From Sinotaia quadrata (lineage: Eukaryota > Mollusca > Gastropoda > Architaenioglossa > Viviparidae), in contig CM054182.1 of assembly GCA_028829895.1 (NCBI GenBank), positions 32,235,879 to 32,299,878 of the forward strand: DNA of 64,000 nt, given 5' to 3'. Shown piece by piece: positions 45,235 to 57,199 of the stretch (position 1 is its first letter; every line of letters begins with the position of its first letter). A program made the position numbers and the translations under genes. Under the pieces are notes generated by a model. It saw only the letters and a program-made list of their open reading frames with translations, had not been told where the DNA came from and searched no databases.

Positions 45235-45645
45235 TGAAATAGGAGAACAATAACCTTTTGATGACTAGAGACTTAGAAGAGGTAAAACTGTGATTTTTTT
45301 TAACGACTACAGACTTGAAACAGGAGAACAATAACCTTTTGACGACTAAAGACTTGGAACAGGAGAACAATAACCTTTTGACGACTAGGGATTTGGAACA
45401 GGAGAACAATAACCTTTTGACGACTAGAGACATGAAACAGGAGAACAATAACCTTTTGACGACTAGAGCCTTGGAACAGGAGAACAATAACCTTTTGACG
45501 ACTAGGGATTTGGAACAGGAGAACAATAACCTTTTGACGACTAGGGATTTGGAACAGGAGAACAATAACCTTTTGACGACAAGAGACATGGAACAGGAGA
45601 ACAATAACCTTTTGACGACTAGAGACATGAAACAGGTAATACTGT
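45235..45645. repeat. 39-bp tandem repeat, ~10 copies
   Basis: GACTTGGAACAGGAGAACAA plus TAACCTTTTGACGACTAGA repeats every 39 bp. As 39 is divisible by three, both strands stay open (110 codons plus, 152 codons minus, as 13-residue repeats). No start context or flanking gene supports coding. Confidence 0.95.
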
Positions 45646-45944
45646 GACGTTTGAGCTTTTAGAGGACCTAATATAGTAGTGAAAACGTTGACATTGTGAC
45701 TAAAATAAACTTAATACAACAGAGAGAAATATTATATAGATGAAAAGATAAGTTACTAAAAAGGAAACAAAGAGTTGTAACTAAAATAAAACCTAATTAT
45801 AATTATTTTGTAACATTAATTAAAGGAGACAACAGTAATATTTTGATACGATTTATTACAATAATAAAAATTAAATAGAAGGGAATAAGAAGCACATGTA
45901 TATTTTGAAAGATGTTGAAATAAAAAAGAAAAATTGACTTTGTA
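45646..45944. other. degenerate flank of the array
   Basis: AT-rich sequence with scattered GTTGACATTGTGACTAAAATAA-like segments that resemble the neighbouring 39- and 45-bp units. It is probably the decayed remainder of one larger array. Confidence 0.45.
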
Positions 45945-46135
45945 ACTAACAAAAAACGGAAAGAATGGTGACTTTGTTTTGTAACTAACAAAGAACTATG
46001 GTCAACGGAAAGAATGGTGACTTTATTTTGTAACTAACAAAGAACTAAGATCAACGGAAAAAATGGTGACTTTATTTTGTAACTAACAAAGAACTAAGGT
46101 CAACGGAAAGAATGGTGACTTTATTTTGCTTTTCA
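45945..46135. repeat. 49-50-bp tandem repeat, ~4 copies
   Basis: GGAAAGAATGGTGACTTTAT plus TTTGTAACTAACAAAGAACTAAGGTCAAC repeats at about 45,957, 46,010, 46,058 and 46,106. Confidence 0.92.
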
Positions 46136-46438
46136 TTTTGACTGTGTGAACTAAATACGAAAGTTAGAAGGACAGTTTTTTTGAAAATGCAAGACTTAAT
46201 ATAAAATGGAAGTTTTAAAAAAAAGTTTTTCTTAGATAAATTTAATACGGCAGAAAGATATGTCACTTTGATAAATAAATAACATCATGCACAAGTAAAA
46301 GAAAATATTACATTTAAATTAAGCTTGTCAGCAGGAAGAAGTATGAATTTGGATGAAGAAATAGCAATGCAAAAGTGATATTTAACTGTTACAATACCTA
46401 ACACAGCCGAAGAAATAGCGATGATTTAATAAATGGAA
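46136..46438. other. non-coding, AT-rich
   Basis: Unique AT-rich sequence between two arrays, with no supported ORF. Confidence 0.5.
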
Positions 46439-46439
46439 C

Positions 46440-46735
46440 AAATACAACATGGGAAACATTGACATTTTGACTAAAGAGAACTATTCTAACAATGGGGACG
46501 ACAATGACGTTTTGACTAAAAGAACTATTCTAACAATGGGGTCGACAATGACGTTTTGACTAAAAGAACTATTCTAACAATGGGGTCGACAATGACGTTT
46601 TGACTAAGAGAGCTATTCTAATAATGGGGTCGACAATGACGTTTTGACTAAAATAACTATTCTAACAATGGGGACAACAATGACGTTTTGACTAAAAGAA
46701 CTATTCTAATAATGGGGTCGACAATGACATCAAGC
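46440..46735. repeat. 45-bp tandem repeat, ~6 copies
   Basis: ACTATTCTAACAATGGGGTC plus GACAATGACGTTTTGACTAAAAGA repeats every ~45 bp. It shares the TTTTGACTA core with the arrays at 45.2-45.7 kb. Confidence 0.93.
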
Positions 46736-47085
46736 AACATTTTAGAAACAAAAGTTAAAAGAGCAAATATGTGAGCATACCTGTTCCAATTTTATTTTGT
46801 CCGCCAATGAGTAAAGTCGAGCATCAGTTTGCCAGTGAGATTTGGAAAGATAACTCTGCCAGGCTGCGGTTTTGAACATATATATTTGTCGTTCATGCGC
46901 TCCAATAAAGGTTTTGTTGCACTTTGGATGAATGTTAAAGATGTGCTTTAGAAGCAATGTTAAGGGCAAATTTGGGGGCAAATATTAATTCTTTTAGCTA
47001 AGACATTTTACCAGCAGAACTCTTTTCTGAGATTTAGGAAACACAAAATATTTTCTCGTACAGAGTCATAGATCGTCGACGTCGT
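46736..47085. other. non-coding, no recognised feature
   Basis: The 79-codon minus-strand frame at 46742-46981 has no recognised motif. Confidence 0.4.
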
Positions 47086-47120
47086 CATCATCATCATCAT
47101 CATTATCATCATCATCGTCA
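47086..47120. repeat. (ATC)n trinucleotide repeat
   Basis: GTCATC followed by about ten ATC/TTATC units. Confidence 0.93.
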
Positions 47121-47295
47121 GGAACAAACTCTTTATCACTTTTGTTTTCAATAATGAACTAAGAAGCCACGTCACTCTTGATACATTTGAACTCTTAATA
47201 ATGGATTAACTGTAATAGCCTAATTTTTAAAATATAAACATTCATAAGATTTATAACACAAAAGTATATTTATGCACAAATATAAGAGTGCTTAC

Positions 47296-47326
47296 ACACA
47301 CAGGAACACACACAGACACACACACA

Positions 47327-47402
<76 letters not shown>
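47296..47402. repeat. (CA)n microsatellite
   Basis: Interrupted CACACAGA, then about 38 pure CA units. Confidence 0.98.
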
Positions 47403-47405
<3 letters not shown>

Positions 47406-49335
47406 CTGATTAAAATAAATTTTCCTTCACTCAGTGCTTGAGTGTCGAAAAAGAAACAGTACTAATGACAGGTCAGTTCGATTTCTTTATCCTGTACAAG
47501 ATCTAACCAAAACCCATTTCTCTGCTCGTAATTTATTCGCTGCCCTTCTCTCCCAAATTGAGAAATAAATTCATCAAAATCAAAGAGACACATAAACAAT
47601 TTATAAATCGGAAGAAAGCAAACTGAACACAATGAACAATGCATCACACGAGACACTCTACCCATCACCACACGTCCCCTGAAACAAAACAACAACAAAA
47701 AATGAAGGGGAGGGGTAATGACAGCAATATAATTATTGTTTCTCATTTTTAACTGGAATAAAAATCATAGCGTGAATTTCCTGCTCATAAATTTAACATA
47801 ACTACAAGAGGTTTAAACTGTCTTGAAGGGTTTCATTGACAGTGTGAACACGAACTCAGCAAAACTCAAGAAACCCTTCTTCTCCCGAAGAAGAGCCCAC
47901 GATTTCCAGAAAGTGGGCCATCCAATCAAGACGCAAGCTGTCGGGAGCCACTACGAACCGCACGTCTGGCGCTCTCAACCATGACGTCAAATGGGTGCCG
48001 TTCTGGGGTTTCCCGATTTTCTCTGCACTTGGCTTGCATTTTAGGTTGCCATTTTTTTCGAATTGCTCAAAGGAGTTCACCATTCCTAGCAGAGTTTGAA
48101 GAGAATGTAATGTGAGTACACACCATCTAAGACTTCTAAGTCAATAATTACACCAGAGTTTTATAAGAATTTTGCACACACTTCCTATGCAAATAGTGAC
48201 AGCATTGTGGTAGAGTTTTAACAAAGTGTTATATCGTGTACACCATTTCCAGAAGAGTTGTAAGAGAATGCTGTGTTGTGTATCCACTAGCTAAGTAAAT
48301 ATGCAGATATAAACACAACAGTGCTCTAAGTAGTCTAAGAGAAAGATGTAGTATGTATAAGGAGATGGGCAAGATGCTAATTCTCCACCACCCCATGCCA
48401 CCCATAACTTTAGGCTAACCCACAAACACACTTTCTGGCTGGTCATACATGTTAGAAAGATTAATAATAGATAATGTAGAATAGAAGTGTGATAGTTCTA
48501 GAAGATAGCTCGAGCCCCATGATACATACAGCCAGTATATTAATTGAATACAGGTGGGAGACTACAACATATAACATGTAAGTGAGTCATGCTAATATGA
48601 GTAGTCTGAGTATCACCGATAATGTATTCAACAAGAAATAACACAAGACAGCATTGTTACATATAGAAAATAGTTCAACATTTATAATTTGAGCATATAT
48701 ATATATATTGATTTCATAATCACAACCCATATGGTGTTATATGAGAATGTTCATTTTGAGTCTTATGGCACTGTAGTAGTAACATGACGACACCGATTGC
48801 CGATCTTAGCATGAGGTCATCGATAGGGTAAAATTACCATATTGGTAATTGGAAGCTAACTTTAGCTGACGTCATTTAGGGAGTTATACTGTTGACAAGA
48901 TAGGAAAAACCATTAATTCCCCCAAATATGCAAGTGTGTAAAATTTTTGAATCTAATGTTATTCATTCAGTTTAAAATTTGAATAAACATAATTAACAGA
49001 ACGAGAACTAATATTTACGGTAAGTGCCCGGCTTTTGACTTCTTCAGGGGAGATAAGATGATCCCAACAAAGTGCATGATCACGTGAGTGGAAGAAGTTC
49101 TGATGAAGTCAGTAAATGCAACGGACCAGAACGCCAGAATGAGAACGAGTGTCTGGGACAGTTAATTTAAAGCAAAAAAACAAAGACCAAATCTCACCAC
49201 CACAGAAAAAAAATTTGAGAGTGACAATTTAATCTTGTTTAACATTTACTACATGCTCACTGTTTTCCTTCTTTTCTTTAGAATTGTTCCGGTGAGTTTT
49301 TTCTGTTTTAATTCTTTTCTGACTTTTCAGCATTG
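47403..49335. other. unique sequence, no recognised gene
   Basis: Minus-strand frames at 47462-47746 and 47856-48083 have normal complexity but no recognised family. CRE octamers lie at 47,982-47,989 and 48,867-48,874. An (AT)n run lies near 48,695-48,708. No supported gene. Confidence 0.4.
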
Positions 49336-49339
49336 GAAA

Positions 49340-49660
49340 GAAAGTAACTAAATATAGCATAGACAGGCAGAAAGTAACTAAATACAGCATAGATATGCAG
49401 AAAGTAAATGAAAATAACTAAGTACAGCATAGACAGATAGAACGTAAAAATAACGAAATACAGCATAGACAGGCAGAAAGTAAATGAAAATAACTAAATA
49501 CAGCATAGACAGGAAGAAAGTAAATGAAAATAACGAACTACAGATAGGCAGAAAGTAAATGAAAATAACGAACTACAGCATGGACAGGCAGAAAGTAACA
49601 AAACACAACAAAAAGAGGCAGAAAGAAAGTAAAGAAATGCAGCATAGACAAGCAGAAACT
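49340..49660. repeat. ~40-bp tandem repeat, ~8 copies
   Basis: ACAGCATAGACAGGCAGAAA plus GTAAATGAAAATAACTAAAT repeats with length variants of about 29-45 bp. Confidence 0.92.
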
Positions 49661-51036
49661 GAATGAAACTTCACAATTCAAGGCAGAGGAATTTGACAAA
49701 ATGGTGCTCACCTTTCTTCACATTTGCTTACAAATTTTCGCTGATGCACGCAAGCACCAAGTGAGGAGTTTGATGCACTGCCTGAAAGGTGGATATATGA
49801 TGTCATGGATGGGGAGTGTCACATAAAGGCTTACATAGATGACACCTTCCCCTCCTCTAAAAATAGACTTCACATAAACCTACCTTCTAAAAAGGCTGAC
49901 CCTTACCCTCGTGCTGGAAACATACCTGAATGTTCCAACAGACAACTCACAAAACTAAGCAATCAAAGTGCAGCTCAGCCACACACACAAAATTGTACCA
50001 AAAACTCACCTGCAAATTGTCAGTCAAATGCACCTGGCCATTGAGACAACATGTATTTTGGCTCTCGGTGTTAACAAAGTATAATCATACACTAACCTTA
50101 TTGCTGCTTATTAACAAAGCAGGAAATCATCCAATGTATGTAGACTGCCAAAGGCATGTAGTTTTGCTTGCCTAATTAATATTATATTCATATTTTATCT
50201 CTTGATATTAACTATATTTTATTTTGTTATATTTTGCTTCTGATTTTTAAATGTATGATGACCATGTAAGTAAGAGTGTTCTATCAGAGGAAACAAAGAC
50301 AATTTCTAAGCCAATGTGTTTTTTACTGGCAGATTGGCACTTTATCTGAGATGTGATTGATGAACATCATTGAGCTATGAAACAACACTAGGACAGAACC
50401 ACTTTATCTTGGATGTTGACTTTGATGAGTATTGCACTGCAAAGCAACACCAGAGCAGGACAACCCACATGCCACAGACTGGTTCAATGGATCACATATG
50501 CGTCTGCTAATGACATTCACTGGGACCCTAGACTACATATCAGGAGATCCTAAAGTTATGTATTTATAAAGTCAACAACTGCACAGCTTCAGTCAAGATG
50601 CAATCGAATTTACTCAAACTATAAATCAAAGTACTTTTAGAGTTCACCCAAAAACATTCAGTGTTCTCTTATAAATTAATTTATTGTTTGCTCATACAAA
50701 GGCATATCGATGACGCCATAATAAGCTCAACAATCGTTGACATCATCGATGGCATCTTGGAAAGCTGGACTATCCATACCCAAAAATCGATGACGTCATG
50801 CTAAGCGCAGCAATTGATGATGCCAAGGAGAGCGCAACAACCGATGACATAATAGCATCCCTTTTTTTTATTACTTAAGTGACGACGATCAATTGGTGTG
50901 AATAAGGGTAATAGATGGGATTTACACTGGTAATAGATGTATTCCTAAGAGATATGAAGAACTCGCGTCTTATAGGCAGCCTTACTACGCTTATACTCAG
51001 AACAAATGCTAGAGGGCGCGCGAAAAATACTCAGTT
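49661..51036. other. unique sequence, no recognised gene
   Basis: A Ser/Asn/Pro-rich plus-strand frame at 49805-50044 has no recognised domain. At 50,705-50,850 short segments of the type ATCGATGACGTCAT / CAATCGTTGACATCAT / ACCGATGACATAAT recur at irregular spacing, one of them a full CRE octamer at 50,791-50,798. Confidence 0.4.
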
Positions 51037-51044
51037 GGCTAGAC
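51037..51044. repeat. hAT target-site duplication, left copy
   Basis: GGCTAGAC immediately precedes the left terminus and is identical to 54499-54506. An 8-bp duplication is diagnostic of hAT transposons. Confidence 0.93.
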
Positions 51045-51060
51045 CAGGGGTGGGCAAACT
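51045..51060 (+). repeat. hAT left terminal inverted repeat
   Basis: CAGGGGTGGGCAAACT pairs with 54483-54498 with one mismatch, at the second of the terminal positions as aligned (CA versus TA start). Confidence 0.92.
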
Positions 51061-51383
51061 TTTTGTGTGTAGGGCCACATTGACAAATGTAAAGTTATTG
51101 GGGGGCCGCATATATATATTATACCCACTTTGTTTACAGCAACCTATCACAATAAGTAATTATGAATTATTTATAAAACAGTATAAAACTATAAATAACC
51201 AATTATTTCAATTTTATTTTACTTATACATTTATACATTATATTTTACAGTATGGACTAACACTTTTACTAATTTGTTAACAAGATTTTACATTTTTATT
51301 ATTATAATAAATTTTTAAAATTATCTATCAGTGGCTTTAATTTAGACATAAACCGACTACGTTGTCATTACAATTATTGATTT

Positions 51384-53208
51384 CTAATGAGATGTATATA
51401 ACTGCTTGCAATTTTTAACAATATTCTTGAAATCTGGAGCAAGTGTACTTGTTGAAATTCGCATGACAGCATGCAAGTTGCAGTCCGACAATAAAGACCT
51501 ATTCTTAGATTTGTTGATCTTCAAGCAAGAAAATGCTTGTTCGCAAATGTATGTTGATTCAAACAATGATAAACGTTTAGCTGCAAAGTTTTTCAAGTTT
51601 GGAAATGATTCTTCTGATAAAGATCCATAGAAATCCAGCAAACCATCTGACTTGAATTTCTCTTTCAGGTCATGATCTGCTTGTAAGTCAAGAAGCTCTA
51701 ACTGTATGTCCTCCGGGGCTGTATCAAGTTCTGCACTAAAAGGGGAACTGAGAATATTGAAGTGTGGCTCTAAGTTCTTGAAATCTTTAAATCTCCTTCC
51801 AAATTCATCAGTCAGTGCATCTAACTGAGCTCTATACTTTTCAGTCATTTCACCAGAAATGATTTCTTGTTTCAGCAAAGGGAAGTGACAAAACTTTTTT
51901 TTCACTTGCTTGTCTGGAGAACAGTGAGAGTTTTGCCCGAAATGATTTTACATGTACATACATTTCATGTGCAAATACACCATTGCCCTGAAGTTTGACA
52001 TTCATTGACACCATTCAGTTCATTTAACTTTTCCATAATTTCAATGGCAAACATAAAGTCTAACTTCCACTCTTTATTGACAATGTTAGTATTAAAGTCA
52101 CATTCAATGCCCTTCATCTCTAGGAACATCACTATTTCTTCTCTGAGGTCCCACACTCGCCTCAACACCTTGCCGAGACTCAGCCATCGAACACTGGTGT
52201 GGTACAGCACATCGGAATGTTCAGTTTCCAAATCGTCAAGTAATGCCCTGAACTGTCTGTGATTAAGTCCTCTTGATCTGATGAGGTTGATGACACTGAC
52301 AACTAGGTCAATAACATGCTTGATATTCAAAACAGTTTTACACAGATTTTCTTGATGGATCACACAGTGAAGTGGTAATAATGTGTGGTCAAGTTATTCT
52401 GCTTTAATCTTATCACTTATCAACTTTACCAGACCTACATTTTTTCCGGTCAAAGCACGAGCTCCGTCAGTTGTAACACTTGCCATCTTGTTCCAAACCA
52501 ACCCAGTTCTTTCAATACAGTTATTAACAGCATTGAATATATCATGGCCTGTGGTTGTGTCTTTGAGTGACTCAACACTTAGTAACACTTCAGTGAGTTT
52601 GAAAGAAGTGTTTATTCCACGTATAAATATCAATAATTGGGCAGTATCGTGTACATCGGTACTCTCATCCAATGCAAGAGAGTACCACAAAAATTGTTTA
52701 CTTGCATCTTGAAGTTTATGCATCAAATTGTTACTTATCTTGTCAACACGTCTGACCACAGTTCTCCTTGATAAAGTAATGTTGTCAAATTTGTTTTTTT
52801 GTTCTGGACACATAATGTTTGCTGCATCTAGCAAACATTCCTTGATGAACTCGCCATCAGAAAATGGCTTGTTGTGTTTTACAATTCTGTGTGACAGCAC
52901 CAGACTAGCTTCTGTTGCAGCATCTTGAATTGAAGACTGTTTAGTGAAAACAGTTTGCTGTTTCTCCAAATGTTTCATCAGCTCCAGGCATTTCCTTTTC
53001 CTCTCCTAGGTTGTTAAATTGTATCCGAAATCGGAATGTTTTGTTTGGTAGTGTCTTTTTAAATTGTACTCCTTGAAGACAGCCACTGACTCATGACACA
53101 ACAAGCAAACTGATTTGCTACCAACTTTTATAAACAGTACTTAGTTGTCCATTCATCATTAAAAACACGGCATTCATCTTCAATCTTACGTTTTTTAGTG
53201 ACACTCAT
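51384..53208 (-). pseudogene. hAT transposase (BED finger + RNase H-like + hATC), broken
   Basis: The frame opens at an ATG (53206-53208; MSVTKKRKIEDECRVFNDEW), the usual start of GTF2IRD2/Charlie-type hAT transposases. A stop at 53128-53130 marks a frameshift. In the shifted phase a BED finger is readable (CLLCHE about 53,095, RHYQTKH about 53,050). An in-frame TAG at 53006-53008 follows. The main block 52394-52978 holds ALDESTD (catalytic Asp about 52,669) and TTDGARALTGK (second Asp about 52,468). A TAA at 52394-52396 interrupts it, and the same phase resumes with LHCVIHQENL and VRWLSLGKVL (about 52,185). Small insertions shift the frame again near 52,010-52,030 and in the A8 run near 51,900. 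The last block 51384-51905 ends with STYICEQAFS (hATC dimerisation region, catalytic Glu about 51,542) and a stop. Counting these, there are three frameshifts and two premature stops. All domains are present in order, so the decay is by point changes only. Confidence 0.93.
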
Positions 53209-54482
53209 TGTTTTAATAAAATTTGTTAGAATTTTACAAATTACAAACTTTAAAAAGGAAATGAAACAAAACCTACTTCCGGCTGTGTGTGAAAATAAAA
53301 TATTCGGAAAACAAGGAGTAAACTCAGAATAAATTTCAGAAATATATCAAGACTACTACAACAAATAAATTAATTTGAACATTGTAAATGTGAAAATAAT
53401 TTATAACAGCAAAAAACTTTGAAAACTTTTGATCACACAGTGAGGGTAAAGACAGACAATGTTAATTTACAGTTAATAAGATGACTGGCGAAGTCTGGAG
53501 TTGGACCCCAAGAGTTGAATCAGTCTCCAACTGAAGTCTTAGAGTTCCGTAGTCGGCCCTGTGGACTTTGGTGTTGGTCGTTCCAAGCAGGACACAACGG
53601 TTAATGAAGAAAGGCGCGCTCGGTACTCGCTGCAAAACACAGAGCATAGCGCTTAGAACAATTCTTAACTTTTCTATCTTTTTTTGCTTTCTCATCAATC
53701 ATTCATCTTACAACATGTCTGTAAAAGAATTGATCAGCCCCATACATCCTTCATTCATTGATACAGTATTTCAACATGAATTATACATATCCATAAGTCA
53801 ATATAATTTTAATATATCTAAATCGAATAATTCTAACCCAACATGTGAATAATAGTTTAACACAATTTATTTCTAAGTCTAGAATGAATAGATAGCTTAC
53901 CAAAGCGCATTGATGACTGCCTTTCAAGCTGGACCAGAAATCTCGTACAATGAGTATTATCGCAGTGCCTTGCCATGGGATATGACGGAGTATTTATGGG
54001 CTCGGGTTTTGGTGGGTAGGGACTGTCCATCTAGACCTGTTTACATTTGTTTGCTTCAACACAATGTCCTACCCTCCTTGACAGCAGTTACCACACTGGT
54101 TCCTTTTTACATTTGTCCACCTCAATATTACGCATCCTATTCGTCCTTGATGGGTTTTCCCCTTCCCCTCTCTATCTCTAGCCAGAAAGTGATTGTAGCA
54201 GACTTCCTTGATTGCAATTAGAGAACTGACCAGAGTGCTCTCGCCCTTGACTGTCCATCAAGTGTGACTCCTAACAGTTTGACACGGTATGGTCCTTTCT
54301 TTCGTCAGTACAACGTGCGAGTAGTTAAATGTTTGCCCGAATCAATTAGTGACGATTTTGTCCGTCAAGCGTGACTGCGCTAACGGTTTCACATGAAAGG
54401 CCGGCCCTTTGTTAAATTTCTAAATGTCGTCATAAGGGCCGCATAATATCAGTCCGCGGGCCGCATGCGGCCCGGGGGCCGT
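53209..54482. other. hAT internal region upstream of the transposase
   Basis: About 1.3 kb lies between the transposase start and the right terminus. It should contain the element's promoter and 5' UTR but is longer than needed. It holds an inverted pair AGTTGGA/TCCAACT (53,501-53,531) and a plus-strand frame of 103 codons (53910-54221) with no recognised motif. I see no second gene. Confidence 0.5.
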
Positions 54483-54498
54483 AGTTTGCCCACCCCTA
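54483..54498 (-). repeat. hAT right terminal inverted repeat
   Basis: Plus-strand AGTTTGCCCACCCCTA; read inward on the minus strand it is TAGGGGTGGGCAAACT. Confidence 0.92.
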
Positions 54499-54506
54499 GG
54501 CTAGAC
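54499..54506. repeat. hAT target-site duplication, right copy
   Basis: GGCTAGAC, identical to 51037-51044. Confidence 0.93.
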
Positions 54507-54824
54507 TGTTTTTTTTCCTCTCTTCTGTAATCCACAACAGCCACCCCAGCTCACGAACGCTCGCACACATGGACGCACTTTCGCGCATGAACACATCAGC
54601 ATTAATACACTTATACGCATGCGCACATATACTCAAGCTAACGCGCGCGCACAAACTCACAAGCAAAACCGCAAATACATATGGACAAACACGCAAACAG
54701 TCACGTCCATGCTCCCACGACATAGAGGGGCATAACCATTTTATTTCTTGGTAGAGAGAAAGACAGACGGAAAGAGAAGAAGAAGACAAAGAAAAAGAAG
54801 AAAATTACGGAATATAAGATAGTA

Positions 54825-54826
<2 letters not shown>
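54507..54826. other. non-coding, no recognised feature
   Basis: Unique sequence. Overlapping frames on both strands (54496-54789 minus, 54569-54754 plus) show no recognised domain. Confidence 0.45.
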
Positions 54827-54890
<64 letters not shown>

Positions 54891-54898
54891 CGTGTGTT
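54827..54898. repeat. (GT)n microsatellite
   Basis: About 31 pure GT units followed by GGCGTGTGTTTG. Confidence 0.98.
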
Positions 54899-56425
54899 TG
54901 TGAGAGCTAGTCTCTTTGGTGTTAATCTTTTCCAATAATTTTTTTTTTAATTAGACGAGACACATTTATTTAAATAGAGTAACAGTTGACATTCATTCTC
55001 TTTAATACTTGTACACCGCCGAGATACTAATCAATGAACTAGAATTTGGATGTACAGGACCAAGAGACGCAATTATTTCAATGCTCATTTAAGTACCTGT
55101 TTGGAATTGAATACATTTAATAATTACACACAGAAAAAACTAAACACAAATAAGCAAACGTCAGTGCAAAAACGAGGATAATAATTCTTCAATTTAAAAA
55201 AAGAAATAAAATGCTGCATCTTTTGTTTCTTTGAAAATGGAACCCAAGAGCTTCTGCGGCTTCCTGCAACAAGGACACAGAAGCATTTCTCGACCACAAC
55301 GTCAGGCTCTAAGCAAACAGTCCATCCTTTTCTCCCCCCTCCCCCCACACACGCCTTATCACCACACACACACACACACACACATGTCATCCACACACCC
55401 CGTCTCCGTCCACCCCTTTCCCTTAGTTTAATGAGTGGTTTATGTAACTTTCACTCCACAAAGATTAGCACTAGAAAAGAGTGCGCTCGTTTCTTAATGA
55501 AGCGTACTTAATTTTTAAGTGCGTAAGCCAGCGCAATAATACTAACACTAATACAACGTAAACTCTTGGAGCGTCCCATTCGAAATTAATTGAATTTTCT
55601 GCCTCGTGTTCTACGTAGTTTACACGTCCTGAGCGCTTGATAACATTTAAAGCGTGTTAAAGACACCGCGGGCCGCGGCGAAGTAACGACCGAGAGAAAA
55701 GCGGGAATTAATATTTGTAAAGTACTTATGAACACTATTTCTCTTCAAACTGATAACTTTATCCTTTGTAATCGGTCTGTCTAGACATTGATTGATAGGA
55801 CAGCGAGTGAGAAACACATCGCGGTAGAGGGTTTTTTTTTTGTCCTTCTTCTTCTTTTGTTAAGCCGAAAATCGCATTAGAAAAATGAAATTAAATATTG
55901 CAAGCGTTAGTCCATTCCATGATATTCTTGCCTATTGATAAAAGACAGAAAAGAAGTGAAAATACGGACTGAACATGTGCACAGAACGAAGCAGCGATCG
56001 TGCTGCAGATATAATAAAGTTGGAATGCTATCACGGCATGCCAATTTGACAGGTGGTGTATTTTAAGCACTGCGGTGACAGAAAGGAAAGAAAAGAAGAG
56101 TAAGAAACATGCCAGTATCTCTGTGGCGTTTAATTTCGTCTTACGTCATCTATTATGAGGCGAAACAGATTTACCACAGTGATTTTTCCCATTGTTCTGA
56201 AGAAGTGTGTGTGGGGGGGGGGGATCTCCCCATCCACACTCTCCCTTCCCCTCACACCCAAACACCTTCCCGCCATAACAAAGTATATAATGCACCTTAC
56301 AGAGATGTTATTTATAATCTGTTTAAAATAATATTGCTTACATTTAATAAATAAATAATAAATACATTTTACATTTGACAACTTACACGAGTGAAGTCTA
56401 AATATCTCCTCACTAACTTTTCACA
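54899..56425. other. unique sequence; one CpG-rich palindrome
   Basis: A (CA)n patch lies at 55,363-55,383, ACCGCGGGCCGCGGCG at about 55,667-55,682, and a G10 run near 56,214-56,223. Frames 55124-55431 and 56109-56381 are featureless. The stretch 55,560-55,720 is unique with ATTAATTGAATTTT and high local CpG, possibly regulatory. Confidence 0.4.
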
Positions 56426-56426
56426 T

Positions 56427-56765
56427 AACAAATGCATTGTACATCAACCACTTGTACGAACGATTTCAAATCTGTATAAGTAAACGTCACTTATATTTAA
56501 AATAACAAATGCATTGTACATCAACCAGTTGTACGAACGATTTCAAATCTATATAAGTAAACGTCATTTATATTTAAAATAACAAATGCATTGTACTTCA
56601 TCAACCAGTTGTACAAACGATTTCAAATCTGTATAAGTAAACGTCACTTTTATTTAAAATAAGAAATGCATTGTACTTCATCAACCAGTTGTACAAACGA
56701 TTTCAAATCTGTATAAGTAAACGTCACTTTTATTTAAAATAAGAAATGCACTGTACTTCAACCAG
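56427..56765. repeat. 77-80-bp tandem repeat, ~4.3 copies
   Basis: AACAAATGCATTGTACATCA begins at 56427, 56504, 56581, 56661 (AAGAAATG) and 56741. The 80-bp copies carry a 3-bp CTT insertion. Confidence 0.95.
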
Positions 56766-57195
56766 TTACACGAAGGACATCAAACGTGAAAGCAATTAAA
56801 CACTAACATTCATGGCAATAATTAAATAGGTGGTAGGGCCTCTGTCATATACATCAGCTATGAAACGAACAGACTACACGATGCACAAATAGCAATGAAA
56901 CGACTGATAACAATTAATTTAACGAGTGCAACACGTGACATCAAAACACATGACAACATTTAAACAAACTATCATTCAAGACATCAATCAAAACAAGAAT
57001 ATCGTAAGTGACAACAATTACATTAAAACTGTCTTCGTATCAACATTTAATCTAACTACGTCGTACGAGACAACAATTAAATTTAGCAACTAAATTTCGA
57101 CAATTAAAGAAACTTTACGCTACAGACGACTGGGTCCAAACTAGTTATTCTTTTAAAATTAAAAACGTAGGTCAGTTTTTTACAAATCGAGGCTT
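56766..57195. other. AT-rich, weakly repetitive
   Basis: Scattered ACAACAATTAAAT-like segments may be the decayed continuation of an array. No gene. Confidence 0.4.
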
Positions 57196-57199
57196 TGAC

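Larger units (their letters stand above)
51045..54498 (-). mobile_element. complete hAT-superfamily DNA transposon (Charlie-like), decayed
   Basis: The 3,454-bp element starts CAGGGGTGGGCAAACT at 51045. Its right end, read inward on the minus strand, starts TAGGGGTGGGCAAACT, so the termini match at 15 of 16 bases. It is flanked by identical 8-bp duplications (GGCTAGAC). Just inside each end are GGGGGCCGCAT-type blocks. At the right end these form a self-complementary GGGCCGCATGCGGCCC (54,459-54,474), typical of this hAT group. A transposase pseudogene occupies 51384-53208 on the minus strand. Family mechanism: cut-and-paste transposition by an RNase-H-fold transposase with a BED zinc finger. 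The perfect duplication suggests a moderately recent insertion, although the coding frame is broken. Confidence 0.95.

Noticed and set aside
45170..45647. 152-codon minus (MSLVVKRLLFSCS repeats) and 110-codon plus (EQENNNLLTTRDL repeats) frames
   Set aside because: Both come from a 39-bp minisatellite. Open frames on both strands at once indicate period divisibility, not coding.
53910..54221. Second gene inside the hAT element
   Set aside because: The 103-codon plus-strand frame has no recognised motif, opposes the transposase and lies in subterminal sequence.
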